64,000 nt of DNA from Dyadobacter sp. UC 10 (lineage in GTDB: Bacteria > Bacteroidota > Bacteroidia > Cytophagales > Spirosomataceae): the NCBI RefSeq assembly GCF_008369915.1, contig NZ_VSRN01000001.1, positions 2,724,501-2,788,500 of the forward strand, read 5' to 3'. The notes under the pieces were generated by a model. The model was given only the letters and a program-made list of their open reading frames with translations. It ran no database searches and was not told the DNA's origin. The position numbers were made by a program, and so were the translations under genes. This document shows, piece by piece, positions 1-8,146 of the stretch (its first letter is position 1; each line of letters opens with the position of its first letter).

Positions 1-715
1 AGATCACTTCCACAAATGACTGAAAGAGGTTGATCAGGTAATCGTTCCTTTTAATGTGCGCCAGTTCATGTGCGAGAATTGCCTCCACCTGTGAAGTTGA
101 AAATCCGGTGAGGAAACCGATTGGGAGCAAAATGACCGGGCTGATCGTACCAATTACCATTGGCGTTAAAATTTTGGCTGTTTCCTTAAACTCCACCGAC
201 TTGGCAATATTCATTTTTGCTATAATAATACCGAGTCTTGCGCGCCACTCCCTGTCAGTCACAATGCGCGCCTGAGCACGAAGCCGCTCTGTGAAAATCC
301 AGCCGCCGAAGAATCGCATCAAAAGGATCGCCGCGCCTATTGCCCAACAAGTAACCAACTCGTGCATGTGAGCAGTCAGCCATAGTTGTATTTTGAAAGT
401 CAGAGGATATTCGTATCCCGACCGTACCACTCTTGCCAAACCTTCTGTCGCATTTGCTCCGGCTGAGACCGCGCGGGCCAGTGGCGTTGAATATTTCATA
501 AAATAATGAAAGAATGTTGCGAGAGACGCAACGAGCTGAACAAGCAGTAAACTAATGCCCACTGCGTAACGCGTCAGGGCCGATTTACGGCGAAGTATAT
601 AAAAAGCAGCTAGGCCAATGAGTAGGAGGGCGGTTCCCTGCCAAAGGGAATGAACAAGCGTCCAGCCGAAGGCGGACATCATGGAATCTGAGAAAAGGCC
701 GGAAATCGATTTCAT
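1..715 (-). CDS. BlaR1/MecR1-type M56 family membrane metallopeptidase, C-terminus cut by window edge
   Basis: About 238 N-terminal residues can be read on the minus strand, starting at the ATG at 713-715. There are several hydrophobic segments (near residues 17-40, 50-70 and 120-135). The zinc-peptidase motif HELAH lies near residues 216-220 and is followed by IKRNDYLIN, which is typical of M56 sensor peptidases. The start lies 2 bases after the stop of the BlaI-type repressor gene, so the two are co-transcribed. In this family the membrane peptidase senses an extracellular signal and leads to loss of the BlaI repressor. In Bacteroidota such pairs often carry C-terminal TonB or carboxypeptidase-like domains; that part lies outside the window, so the signal cannot be inferred. 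Confidence 0.88.
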   Translation of the reverse strand, partial: MKSISGLFSDSMMSAFGWTLVHSLWQGTALLLIGLAAFYILRRKSALTRYAVGISLLLVQLVASLATFFHYFMKYSTPLARAVSAGANATEGLARVVRSGYEYPLTFKIQLWLTAHMHELVTCWAIGAAILLMRFFGGWIFTERLRAQARIVTDREWRARLGIIIAKMNIAKSVEFKETAKILTPMVIGTISPVILLPIGFLTGFSTSQVEAILAHELAHIKRNDYLINLFQSFVEVI

Positions 716-717
716 AG

Positions 718-1092
718 CTATCGATTGTTTTCAAGGTTATTTAATAACTCACGAATTTCACTTAACTCTTCCGCAGAAGTGGAGTGATTCCCCAAAGCCT
801 GCATGACCATTTGAGCTGCCGATCCCTGAAAAACAGTTTCAACCATTTTCCCCAGCAAATTTTGCTGCGTTTCTTCCTTACCCAGCAATGCGACATAAAT
901 ATGCGACCGGCCCTGTTCAGTTCGGTAGAGTAATCCTTTGTCATGCATGATCTGCATTAACTTTAAGGTCGTGGTATAACCTACGTCTTTAGTTGCTGAC
1001 AGTGCATCGTGCACGGCCCTGACCGTACTTGGGCCGGCTTGCCACAAGAAATTCAGGATCTCTAACTCGGAATCAGTGGGTTTGATATACAT
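718..1092 (-). CDS. BlaI/MecI/CopY family transcriptional repressor
   Basis: This is a 124-residue protein of the usual length for BlaI/MecI repressors. The N-terminal two thirds is a winged helix-turn-helix (start MYIKPTDSELEILNFLW, then a recognition-helix region around GYTTTLKLMQIMHDKGLL). The C-terminal part would be the dimerisation and proteolysis-sensitive region. It is the first gene of a pair with the M56 peptidase immediately downstream. Three near-identical dyads with TACGA-N6-TCGTA lie directly upstream, the nearest ending 13 bases before the start codon, which suggests strong autorepression of the pair. The target genes of such regulators in Cytophagales are often not beta-lactamases, so the inducer is left open. 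Confidence 0.9.
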   Translation of the reverse strand: MYIKPTDSELEILNFLWQAGPSTVRAVHDALSATKDVGYTTTLKLMQIMHDKGLLYRTEQGRSHIYVALLGKEETQQNLLGKMVETVFQGSAAQMVMQALGNHSTSAEELSEIRELLNNLENNR

Positions 1093-1104
1093 AGTATAAT
1101 AGGT

Positions 1105-1178
1105 TACGATAATCTTCGTACCAAATGTCTACGAAAAAAATCGTACTTCCAAGCTACAAGTACGATTTTTTTCGTAGA
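1105..1178 (-). promoter_or_regulatory. Triple operator cluster for the BlaI-type repressor
   Basis: Three copies of TACGA-N6-TCGTA are present at 1105-1120, 1130-1145 and 1161-1176. The second and third lie in opposite orientation with A-rich and T-rich spacers, so together they form a perfect inverted repeat with 21-base arms (1128-1148 and 1158-1178) around a 9-base loop. The centres are 25 and 31 bp apart. The position just upstream of blaI fits autoregulation. The assignment to BlaI is inference; the copies and symmetry are read directly. Confidence 0.7.
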
Positions 1179-1226
1179 TAAGGTTGGTGTAGCTTAAACA
1201 AATTGATAGTGAGGGTATTAAATAAA

Positions 1227-1255
1227 AAAAGTCCAGCATCAATTGCTGGACTTTT
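1227..1255 (-). terminator. Rho-independent terminator of dnaN
   Basis: A 12-bp perfect stem (1227-1238 with 1244-1255) has a 5-base loop. On the minus strand it is followed by a run of seven T. It lies 20 bases past the dnaN stop codon. Confidence 0.85.
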
Positions 1256-1274
1256 AGTAGAATTTTATTGAAAT

Positions 1275-2399
1275 CTAAACGTAAGTGTTCAACATTACCG
1301 GCATCACCAGCATAAGAATATCCTCGTTTTCCTCCTGGTCAACCGGAATAATTAATCCCGCACGATTTGGAGCTGAGAGTTCAAATGTGATGGTTTTGCT
1401 GGACAGATTACCTAATACTTCGATCAAAAATTTTGCATTAAAACCGATTTCCAGATCATCCCCATTATACTCACACATGAGGCGCTCGTTCGCTTCATTA
1501 GAATAGTCAAGATCCTCTGCGGAAATAACCAGGTCGTTCAAAGACATTTTCAGGCGAACCTGGTGCGTGGTGCGGTTTGAATAAATTGAGATACGACGCA
1601 GTGAGCTCAGAATCTCCATTCTGCTAATCGTCAATGTATTCTGATTGTTAGTTGGGATCGCATTCTCGTAATCCGGGAAACGCTCGTCGATCAGCCGACA
1701 GATCATGCGGATATTACCAAAGCTGAAAAACGCATTTGAAGACGTGAATTCTGCTTTTACAGGTAGGTCGTCTGACGGCAGACATGATTTCAGCAAATTC
1801 AATGCTTTTCGCTGAATGATCATCGACGTATCGATATCAGATTTAATATCAGTACGGCGGTAACGTACGAGGCGGTGACCGTCGGTGGCTACAAACGTGG
1901 CATTTTCTGTTCCCATTTGAACAAAAACCCCGGTCATAGCCGGACGCAGATCGTCGGTACTGGTTGCAAAAAGTGTATTGGCGATTGCCGAACCCAGCGC
2001 AGATGAAGAAAATTCAACAGACTGTCCGCGGTTAACAGCAGGTGTTTTCGGGAAATCGATCGGATTTTCACCAGACAATTTATAACGGCCATTATCCGAA
2101 ATGATCTCTGTACCAAAAGTTTCACCATTGACCTGTAATGTAATAGGCTGCTCAGGCAGGCCGCGCAATGTATCCAGCAACAATTTAGCAGGAATAGCAA
2201 TCGCGCCTTTTTCGCTTGATTCGACCTCAATTTCAGTAATCATCACCGTTTGAAGGTCAGAGGCGGTTACCGTGAGCGAGTTACCCTCCAATGTTAAAAG
2301 GAAATTCTCAAGGATCGGTACGATTGGGTTCGTTGAAACGACACCGTTGATAGCAGAAAGCTGTTTAAGAAGAACTGATGACGAAACGACAAACTTCAT
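1275..2399 (-). CDS. dnaN: DNA polymerase III beta subunit (sliding clamp)
   Basis: The protein has 374 residues, the normal length for bacterial beta clamps, and starts MKFVVSSSVLLKQLSAINGV as in Bacteroidota homologues. Three clamp domains of about 120 residues each can be followed. The C-terminus ends VMPVMLNTYV, close to the family's usual ending. The clamp encircles DNA and tethers polymerase III and many repair proteins. It stands alone, without dnaA or recF beside it. A strong terminator follows it, and the 104-bp upstream gap separates it from gldG on the same strand. Confidence 0.97.
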   Translation of the reverse strand: MKFVVSSSVLLKQLSAINGVVSTNPIVPILENFLLTLEGNSLTVTASDLQTVMITEIEVESSEKGAIAIPAKLLLDTLRGLPEQPITLQVNGETFGTEIISDNGRYKLSGENPIDFPKTPAVNRGQSVEFSSSALGSAIANTLFATSTDDLRPAMTGVFVQMGTENATFVATDGHRLVRYRRTDIKSDIDTSMIIQRKALNLLKSCLPSDDLPVKAEFTSSNAFFSFGNIRMICRLIDERFPDYENAIPTNNQNTLTISRMEILSSLRRISIYSNRTTHQVRLKMSLNDLVISAEDLDYSNEANERLMCEYNGDDLEIGFNAKFLIEVLGNLSSKTITFELSAPNRAGLIIPVDQEENEDILMLVMPVMLNTYV

Positions 2400-2503
2400 A
2401 ATTCGTGACGTAAGTGTTTAAATGTGAAATATATAGGGTTGGCCACAGCCCGAAAATCGTTTTGTAGGGAACAAAAATAGAAAAAATTACCGGACGAAGT
2501 ACC

Positions 2504-4174
2504 TTAAATTCCGCTGAATTTTCGGGCTCGGAGGTAGTATCTCAGTGCGCCAAAGATTCCGATCAGGGCAATAGGCAGAAGTAGGTTAAGAGCCTGCCAA
2601 AACTTTCTTTTTTCCTGTAATTTGATCTTATCCAGCGCCCGGATATTGATTTCCTTGTTCCTCGCACTGATCAGCCCGTTTGCATCGGTCAGGTAGTCAA
2701 GTGCGTTCATTATGAAGTCTTTATTGCCAAAAGTCTGCTTGGAAACCCGGTCATAGCCCAAAGGCAAGGGCGCGTTTCTCTTGTAATCGAAGTCGTTGAC
2801 AATCACGTCGCCATCGGAGCAAATGATCACTTTCCCGCCACTTCCGGATTCCTTAAATGTAGAAGAGCGGGGATCGGCAGGCAGAATGCGATTCTGAAAA
2901 AGAGAATTAAAGGAGCCTTCCAAAAGCAGGGCAGCAAGTTTCGGGCCACCTATGTATTCTGAAGCGTCTGGATCCTTGCGGGCTTCGTTGTAACCCACCA
3001 GCGCCGGGGTATTAACGACCTGGGTATAGGGAGAAGTCAGCAAAAGCGGAATCTTTTGAACAGAAGAAGCGCCGCCAACGGTATCAATGCTGCTTAGAAA
3101 CCGGGTATAAACTGCATTCAGATTTCTGGTAATGGTGTGCCTGCCAAAATTGTTGATCAATGGATAAAAGCGCCAGGGAAGCGGCCGGATCTCCGGCGTG
3201 TCACCGCGGTTACCCACATTCAGTAAGATGTCAGCACAATTCAAATCTTTTACCAGATTGGTATTAATCCGGGCGCCCCATTTGAAAAACAGATCGTTTA
3301 ATCCCAGATCAAGCGGCTGGGCGTAATTTCCGTCCAGGCTCACACTGTCAACTTTCGCTCCGTCAACGAAAAACATTGCCTTCCCTCCCGAAACCACATA
3401 TTGATCCAGCTTGTATTTATCATCATCGGAAAAAGCGCTGTCGGGCTTCATAACGATCAGCGCATCAAGCCCGTCGTAGGATTCGGGATTATTCATATCC
3501 ATAAAAAGATCGTAGCCCTGTTGAATTGTTGCAATAAGGTCACTTAACCTTGCCGGAGAAATTTGTGTGTGACTAACTACGAGACCGACCTTTTTACGTG
3601 CCGGATTGACCAGAAGCCGGATCGCGGAAGCCAGTTCGAACTCAACTCCTTCGTAGGATTGATTCAGTTGCTCTTCCGGGGAAGTAGACCTGGTTTTATT
3701 TCCTTTCAAGAGCTGAACGGGAACTGCCAGCGTATCTGCCAGAACGATCGCGCCGGGGAATATGATTTTCTCTGTCCGCTTCCCGTCCTCATTTGCAAAA
3801 ACATTGGTGGGCGTTAATCCGCGGTCTACCAGGTTCATGTATTGCTTTTGCCGCTGCTCTTCGCTAGTCGCACTGGAAGGGTCGGAGTAGTTGACTGTTA
3901 AGTGTCCGTTGGAGTAGGTTTTAAATTCTTCCAAAGTTTCCCGCGTCGCACTTTCGAGTCGCTCAAAGCCTGCGGGAAAGTCGCCCGAGAGGTATACATT
4001 GACACTAATATCTTTATCCAGGCTACCCAATAGCTCTTTTGTAGCATCGGAAATGCTATATCGCTTGTCCTCGGTAAGGTCAATTCTGAAAAAAAACACG
4101 GAAGCCAGCCAGTTAATGCCGGCGAGGATAGTGACTAGCAGGACAATCCGAAGAATTGTACTTTTGATGAGCAT
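2504..4174 (-). CDS. gldG: Gliding-motility ABC transporter-associated protein GldG
   Basis: This 556-residue protein starts with a membrane anchor (residues about 8-30) and the typical TEDKRYSIS motif, followed by a large periplasmic ABC-type uncharacterised domain (about 40-440). A C-terminal transmembrane helix (about 533-550) is followed by a short basic tail. This is the GldG architecture. In gliding Bacteroidota, GldG works with the permease GldF and the ATPase GldA; in non-gliding relatives the proteins are kept with an unknown transport role. No gldF is next to it in this window, although gldF and gldG are usually adjacent. Confidence 0.9.
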   Translation of the reverse strand: MLIKSTILRIVLLVTILAGINWLASVFFFRIDLTEDKRYSISDATKELLGSLDKDISVNVYLSGDFPAGFERLESATRETLEEFKTYSNGHLTVNYSDPSSATSEEQRQKQYMNLVDRGLTPTNVFANEDGKRTEKIIFPGAIVLADTLAVPVQLLKGNKTRSTSPEEQLNQSYEGVEFELASAIRLLVNPARKKVGLVVSHTQISPARLSDLIATIQQGYDLFMDMNNPESYDGLDALIVMKPDSAFSDDDKYKLDQYVVSGGKAMFFVDGAKVDSVSLDGNYAQPLDLGLNDLFFKWGARINTNLVKDLNCADILLNVGNRGDTPEIRPLPWRFYPLINNFGRHTITRNLNAVYTRFLSSIDTVGGASSVQKIPLLLTSPYTQVVNTPALVGYNEARKDPDASEYIGGPKLAALLLEGSFNSLFQNRILPADPRSSTFKESGSGGKVIICSDGDVIVNDFDYKRNAPLPLGYDRVSKQTFGNKDFIMNALDYLTDANGLISARNKEINIRALDKIKLQEKRKFWQALNLLLPIALIGIFGALRYYLRARKFSGI

Positions 4175-4317
4175 AAAATGCTTCGGGATTAAAAACGAAA
4201 AATGGACGATATGATACTTTTAACGTCCATTGCAAAAATATAAAATTCTAAGTCGCTTATTTGATTCTCAGCGCGGGAAGTATTGATGCTGTTAAGTCTG
4301 AAATACAAATGATCGCC

Positions 4318-5205
4318 TCACTTTTTAAACTTACAGGCTTGATTATCAGGTTCAATGTAATATGATTTGTAATTAATGGCTTTCGGGTTCATGCAGCCTT
4401 TTAAATTGAGTACCTGAATATTCCGGAAATCAATCGGATGACTTTCAGCTTGTAATGCAATGTAGCCGCTGCTCAATGGCGTGCCCTGCTTTTTTGCCCA
4501 ATCTTCCTCATTCCCCACTTTCCCGTCTTTAAATGTATGGTTTTTGCCAACATAACCTCCGCCGATTCTGGGTTTGGTAAAGGTGAGTACAGTATCCTTT
4601 TCAATTAAATGATATACGATTGAATCGCCTAGTACAATTGCTTCTGCATCTACCCACTGGTCACCATTGTAGGTTTTGGAAGAAGAGTTAATACAATGCG
4701 CCTCATCCAGTTTTCCATTGATATCCACGATTGTTCCGGGCGTGCAGAGGTTGCCGGTCGTGCGCTCGCCCGCGTTAAGTCCGCCGAGGTATTGCATTTC
4801 AAGTGAAATAGGGAAATCCTGATCTAGTCCAAGGCTGGCGGCTGATTGCGAATGCAACATAATTCCGCTGTTTCGAACATTCCATGAAGCGCCGCCGGGA
4901 ACCTGGTTACCTGTAAAACGATATTGAAGGCGGATTTTATAATGAGAATAGGGTTTGTTGTAATACATATGACCATATTCAGTTGTGAATTTGTCATATT
5001 CCTTGTAATTCACACGGATCATGTCATCCTCAACGATAAACGTATTCTTGTAATTATCGTTGACTTTGTGTCCCGCAATCTTGATATCCCAGCCAGTCAG
5101 GTCCTTACCATTAAAAATCGATTCCCATTCTTCCTTGTCTGCGGCTTTCTGGGCGAAGGAGGTGATGGAGGTTAGGAGGAGGAAGAGAAGTATTTTTATT
5201 GGCAT
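4318..5205 (-). CDS. Secreted 3-keto-disaccharide hydrolase-like protein (DUF1080)
   Basis: The start is placed at the ATG at 5203-5205 (MPIKILLFLLLTSITSFAQ), which gives a classical signal peptide with a cleavage site after SFA. The longer reading frame up to 5253 takes its first residues from a palindromic repeat and has no signal logic. The mature part has the DUF1080 concanavalin-like fold: the IFNGKDLTGW start, the GIMLHSQ motif, and the final SGYIALQAESHPIDFRNI stretch. The family acts on glycosides, including 3-keto-glucosides, outside the cytoplasmic membrane. The last 20 residues include two Cys. It is a single gene, and the 66-bp palindrome begins 20 bp upstream of its start. Confidence 0.85.
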   Translation of the reverse strand: MPIKILLFLLLTSITSFAQKAADKEEWESIFNGKDLTGWDIKIAGHKVNDNYKNTFIVEDDMIRVNYKEYDKFTTEYGHMYYNKPYSHYKIRLQYRFTGNQVPGGASWNVRNSGIMLHSQSAASLGLDQDFPISLEMQYLGGLNAGERTTGNLCTPGTIVDINGKLDEAHCINSSSKTYNGDQWVDAEAIVLGDSIVYHLIEKDTVLTFTKPRIGGGYVGKNHTFKDGKVGNEEDWAKKQGTPLSSGYIALQAESHPIDFRNIQVLNLKGCMNPKAINYKSYYIEPDNQACKFKK

Positions 5206-5225
5206 TGAATTAATGGTTGAGATTT

Positions 5226-5291
5226 TTTTTGCCACGAATACACGAATTTGCACGAATGCATTCGTGCAAATTCGTGTATTCGTGGCAAAAA
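5226..5291. repeat. Perfect 66-bp palindrome
   Basis: Two 33-base arms (5226-5258 and 5259-5291) are exact reverse complements with no spacer. Inside each arm the motif CACGAAT recurs (GCCACGAATACACGAATTTG then CACGAATG). The element ends 1 base before the stop codon of the GxxExxY gene (5293-5295) and lies 20 bp upstream of the DUF1080 start. It could act as a terminator, a mobile palindromic unit, or both. Confidence 0.95.
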
Positions 5292-5292
5292 G

Positions 5293-5664
5293 TTAAAGCA
5301 CCAATCGCTTATATTCTAACCTGCCGCGGCCAAAATTCACAAGTAAACCGAGTTTGTTTCCCGAAACTTTCAGATAGTTAATAGTTTGTGAAACATGCTC
5401 ATCTGTAAGGCAAGACACATATTTAACCTCGAGAATGATGTTATCAAACACCACAAAATCAGCCTAGAATTTATGACGGAGTAAAATTCCACGAAAGTAA
5501 ACGAGATACTCTTTTTCCCTTTCGAAAGAAATTCGTTTTTGAGCAAAACAGAGTTCTAGCGCATCCTTATAAACGATCTCCGCAAAACCATGGCCCAGTT
5601 CATTGTGCACTTCTATGCATTGGCCGATCACAAGGTATGCTTCTTCTTTAAAATACAATTCCAT
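5293..5664 (-). pseudogene. GxxExxY family protein gene interrupted by an in-frame amber codon
   Basis: The first 66 residues (MELYFKEEAYLVIGQCIEV..) include the family hallmark GFAEIVY (GxxExxY). The frame then meets TAG at 5464-5466, but the same frame continues with ADFVVFDNIILEVKYVS and on to GKLGLLVNFG-type sequence (here NKLGLLVNFG), ending in TAA at 5293-5295. Full length would be 123 codons, normal for the family, which has a PD-(D/E)xK nuclease-like core; the ADFVVFD and ILEVK pieces are that core and lie after the stop. Only one base change is needed, for instance from a Tyr codon. Inverted 7-mers TTCGTCT / AGACGAA (5664-5670, 5688-5694) flank the start region. Readthrough or a sequencing error is possible; decay is the simplest reading. 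Confidence 0.8.
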
Positions 5665-5733
5665 TCGTCTGAGATATTTAAGTCCTTAGACGAACGACTT
5701 GGAATTAGGTAACATCAAAATGAAAAGAACCAA

Positions 5734-8094
5734 TCACTTCCTTTTCCTCCTCGGCTTTTCCGATGAAGATCCGCCAGATTTCCGGTTACCGCGTGAGGAT
5801 CTGGGTGGCCGGGATTCGTGAACCGCCGGTTTACGGACATTTGAGCGGCCCCTGTTTTCCCTGCCCGGCGAAGGGACGGTTCCTGCAAGATACAGGTCCA
5901 TACTGCGACGGGCGAGATTGGTATCCTTCACTTTTACTTTCACCTGATCTCCGAAAGTATATATCTTCTTTGTGCGCTGTCCAATGATCCGGTAATTTTC
6001 CTTATCCAATTCATAGTAATCGTCGCCCAGGTCGGTCATACGGATCAATCCTTCCGAAGCAGTTTCTGTAATTTCTACAAAAATCCCAAACTCCGTTACA
6101 CCCGTTATGATGCCTGCAAATTCGGTGTCGGGATCCATGGAACTCATGAACTCAACCTGCTTATATTTGATAGAAGCACGCTCGGCCTCTGCCGCAAGTC
6201 GCTCACGTTCAGAAGAGTGCTTGGAAGCACTTTCATACTCTTCCGAATTTACATTCGCGCCGCCGTCGAGATAATGCTGTAAAAGCCGGTGCGCCATTAC
6301 GTCCGGATAGCGGCGGATCGGGGATGTGAAGTGTGAATACCGCCTGAATGCCAGACCAAAGTGCCCATAATCTTCGGTAGAATACCTGGCCTTCGCCATG
6401 GTGCGCACAGCAAGCGATTCGATCAGGTTTTGTTCCGGTTTTCCTTCCACACGCGCCAGCATCGCATTCATGGATTTCGCGATCTTGTTTTCTTCTTCCA
6501 CTTCCAGCTTATGACCGAGTTTGGCAACGAAAGTGGCAAACGTTTTCAGCCTGTCCACGTCGGGCGCTTCGTGGATACGATATACCATCGTGTTCTTTTC
6601 CTCGCCTTTCGAAAGTGCGTAAACGTATTCTGCAACGCGTTTGTTAGCCAGAAGCATAAATTCCTCTATCAGCTTGTTCGAATCGTGCCGCTCTTTTTGA
6701 TAGATACCCAGCGGTTTTCCGTTTTCATCCAGCTTAAATCGCACCTCCGGGGTTTCAAAATTAATCGCTCCTTTTTTGAATCGCTCTTCACGAAAGATCT
6801 TCGCAATCGTGTTGAGGGTAGCCAATTCTTTCGGAAAATCCCCTTCACCCGAATCCAGCACAGCCTGTGCTTCTTCATAGCTAAACCTTCTGTCTGAGTG
6901 GATCACTGTCCTCCCAAACCATTCTTTCAGCACCTTTCCCTTTGAACTGATCTCAAAAATGGCCGAAAATGCCAGTTTATCTTCATTCGGGCGAAGTGAG
7001 CAAAGGTTGTTGGAGAGCTTTTCCGGCAGCATGGGGACAGTCCTGTCGACAAGATAGACGGAAGTTGCCCGGCGGTAAGCTTCCCGTTCGAGCTCGGTAT
7101 TTGGCAATACATAATGAGAAACATCGGCGATATGAACGCCCACCTCAACTATATCATCATCCAAATACCTGACAGACAGTGCATCGTCAAAATCTTTGGC
7201 ATCGACCGGATCAATCGTAAGTGTGAGCCAGTCACGGATATCACGGCGCTTCGCAATTTCTTTTTTGGTAATCTTGTCAGAGATCTTATTTGCCTCTGCT
7301 TCAACGTCATCCGGAAAATGATAAGGTAACCCAAATTCGGCCAGGATCGCGTGCATTTCTACATCATTATCACCGGCTTTGCCCAGTACCTGCACGATTT
7401 CTCCCTCAGCCTGACTTCTTCTCGTCGGCCACTCTTTGACCTTTACGATAACCTTGTCGCCATTGCTGGCATCTTTGATTTCATCGGGTTCCAGAAAAAT
7501 AGGATCGAATAGCTTTTTGTTATCCGGCTGGACAACGGCGTAGCGTTGGCTAATTTCAATAATACCGACTATATCTGCATTTTTTCGCTCAATAATATCC
7601 TTAACCCGCCCTTCGACCCGGCTTTTACCCGAATCACCTCTTCCGGAGTTGCGACTGTTTTTGGTAAGTGTCTGCACTGAGACAATATCACCGTCCCAGG
7701 CACCATTGAGCATTTCTGATTCAATATAAATATCGTCTTCTCTGCCCTCTACGATCACAAATGCGAACGATTTGTTGACGCGGTCAACGCGGCCTGTCAG
7801 TTCTTTATTCACAGGTTTGTCCGCTCCTGCGGAGTAGGTGCCGTTTTTATGATAAACGATCCTTCCAGCTTGTTCCAGCTCATGCAGGATTTCGTTGAAC
7901 AGTACCCTTACCTTTTTATCCTGCACACCAAAATGATCGTGGACATCGAAAGGACGAAATTGCTGCTCTCTGTTCAGATCGAAAAATGCAGCAATATCTG
8001 CTTTTAAATTATCTATATAGGAAACAATATGATGAGGAGCTTTCGGCTCTCTTTTTTCCCTTTCGGGCTTATTTTTTACTTTTTTGTCTTTCAT
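5734..8094 (-). CDS. rnr: Ribonuclease R (RNase II/RNB family 3'-5' exoribonuclease)
   Basis: The 786-residue protein has a lysine-rich N-terminus, a winged-helix region (about 25-90), cold-shock-like OB domains (about 95-240), the RNB catalytic domain (about 285-610), an S1 domain (about 640-720, FAGIITGVTEFGIFVEI) and a basic Arg/Ser/Lys tail. The catalytic signature DPVDAKDFDDA lies at residues 295-305, with the Mg-binding aspartates D295, D301, D303 and D304. RNase R degrades structured RNA and takes part in rRNA quality control. The broken GxxExxY gene follows on the same strand. The upstream exonuclease gene is 52 bp away. Confidence 0.96.
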   Translation of the reverse strand: MKDKKVKNKPEREKREPKAPHHIVSYIDNLKADIAAFFDLNREQQFRPFDVHDHFGVQDKKVRVLFNEILHELEQAGRIVYHKNGTYSAGADKPVNKELTGRVDRVNKSFAFVIVEGREDDIYIESEMLNGAWDGDIVSVQTLTKNSRNSGRGDSGKSRVEGRVKDIIERKNADIVGIIEISQRYAVVQPDNKKLFDPIFLEPDEIKDASNGDKVIVKVKEWPTRRSQAEGEIVQVLGKAGDNDVEMHAILAEFGLPYHFPDDVEAEANKISDKITKKEIAKRRDIRDWLTLTIDPVDAKDFDDALSVRYLDDDIVEVGVHIADVSHYVLPNTELEREAYRRATSVYLVDRTVPMLPEKLSNNLCSLRPNEDKLAFSAIFEISSKGKVLKEWFGRTVIHSDRRFSYEEAQAVLDSGEGDFPKELATLNTIAKIFREERFKKGAINFETPEVRFKLDENGKPLGIYQKERHDSNKLIEEFMLLANKRVAEYVYALSKGEEKNTMVYRIHEAPDVDRLKTFATFVAKLGHKLEVEEENKIAKSMNAMLARVEGKPEQNLIESLAVRTMAKARYSTEDYGHFGLAFRRYSHFTSPIRRYPDVMAHRLLQHYLDGGANVNSEEYESASKHSSERERLAAEAERASIKYKQVEFMSSMDPDTEFAGIITGVTEFGIFVEITETASEGLIRMTDLGDDYYELDKENYRIIGQRTKKIYTFGDQVKVKVKDTNLARRSMDLYLAGTVPSPGRENRGRSNVRKPAVHESRPPRSSRGNRKSGGSSSEKPRRKRK

Positions 8095-8146
8095 TATTCT
8101 TTTAAATTAATACCTCGCTACCGGTTACCGGTCACTCAGTACAGCG

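Noticed and set aside
5206..5253. N-terminal extension of the DUF1080 protein
   Set aside because: It would be encoded by the palindrome and would place 16 polar residues before a perfect signal peptide.
6361..6897. 178-codon open frame on the plus strand opposite rnr
   Set aside because: It runs antisense to the conserved RNB domain and has no family-like sequence; long antisense frames are common opposite high-GC third positions.
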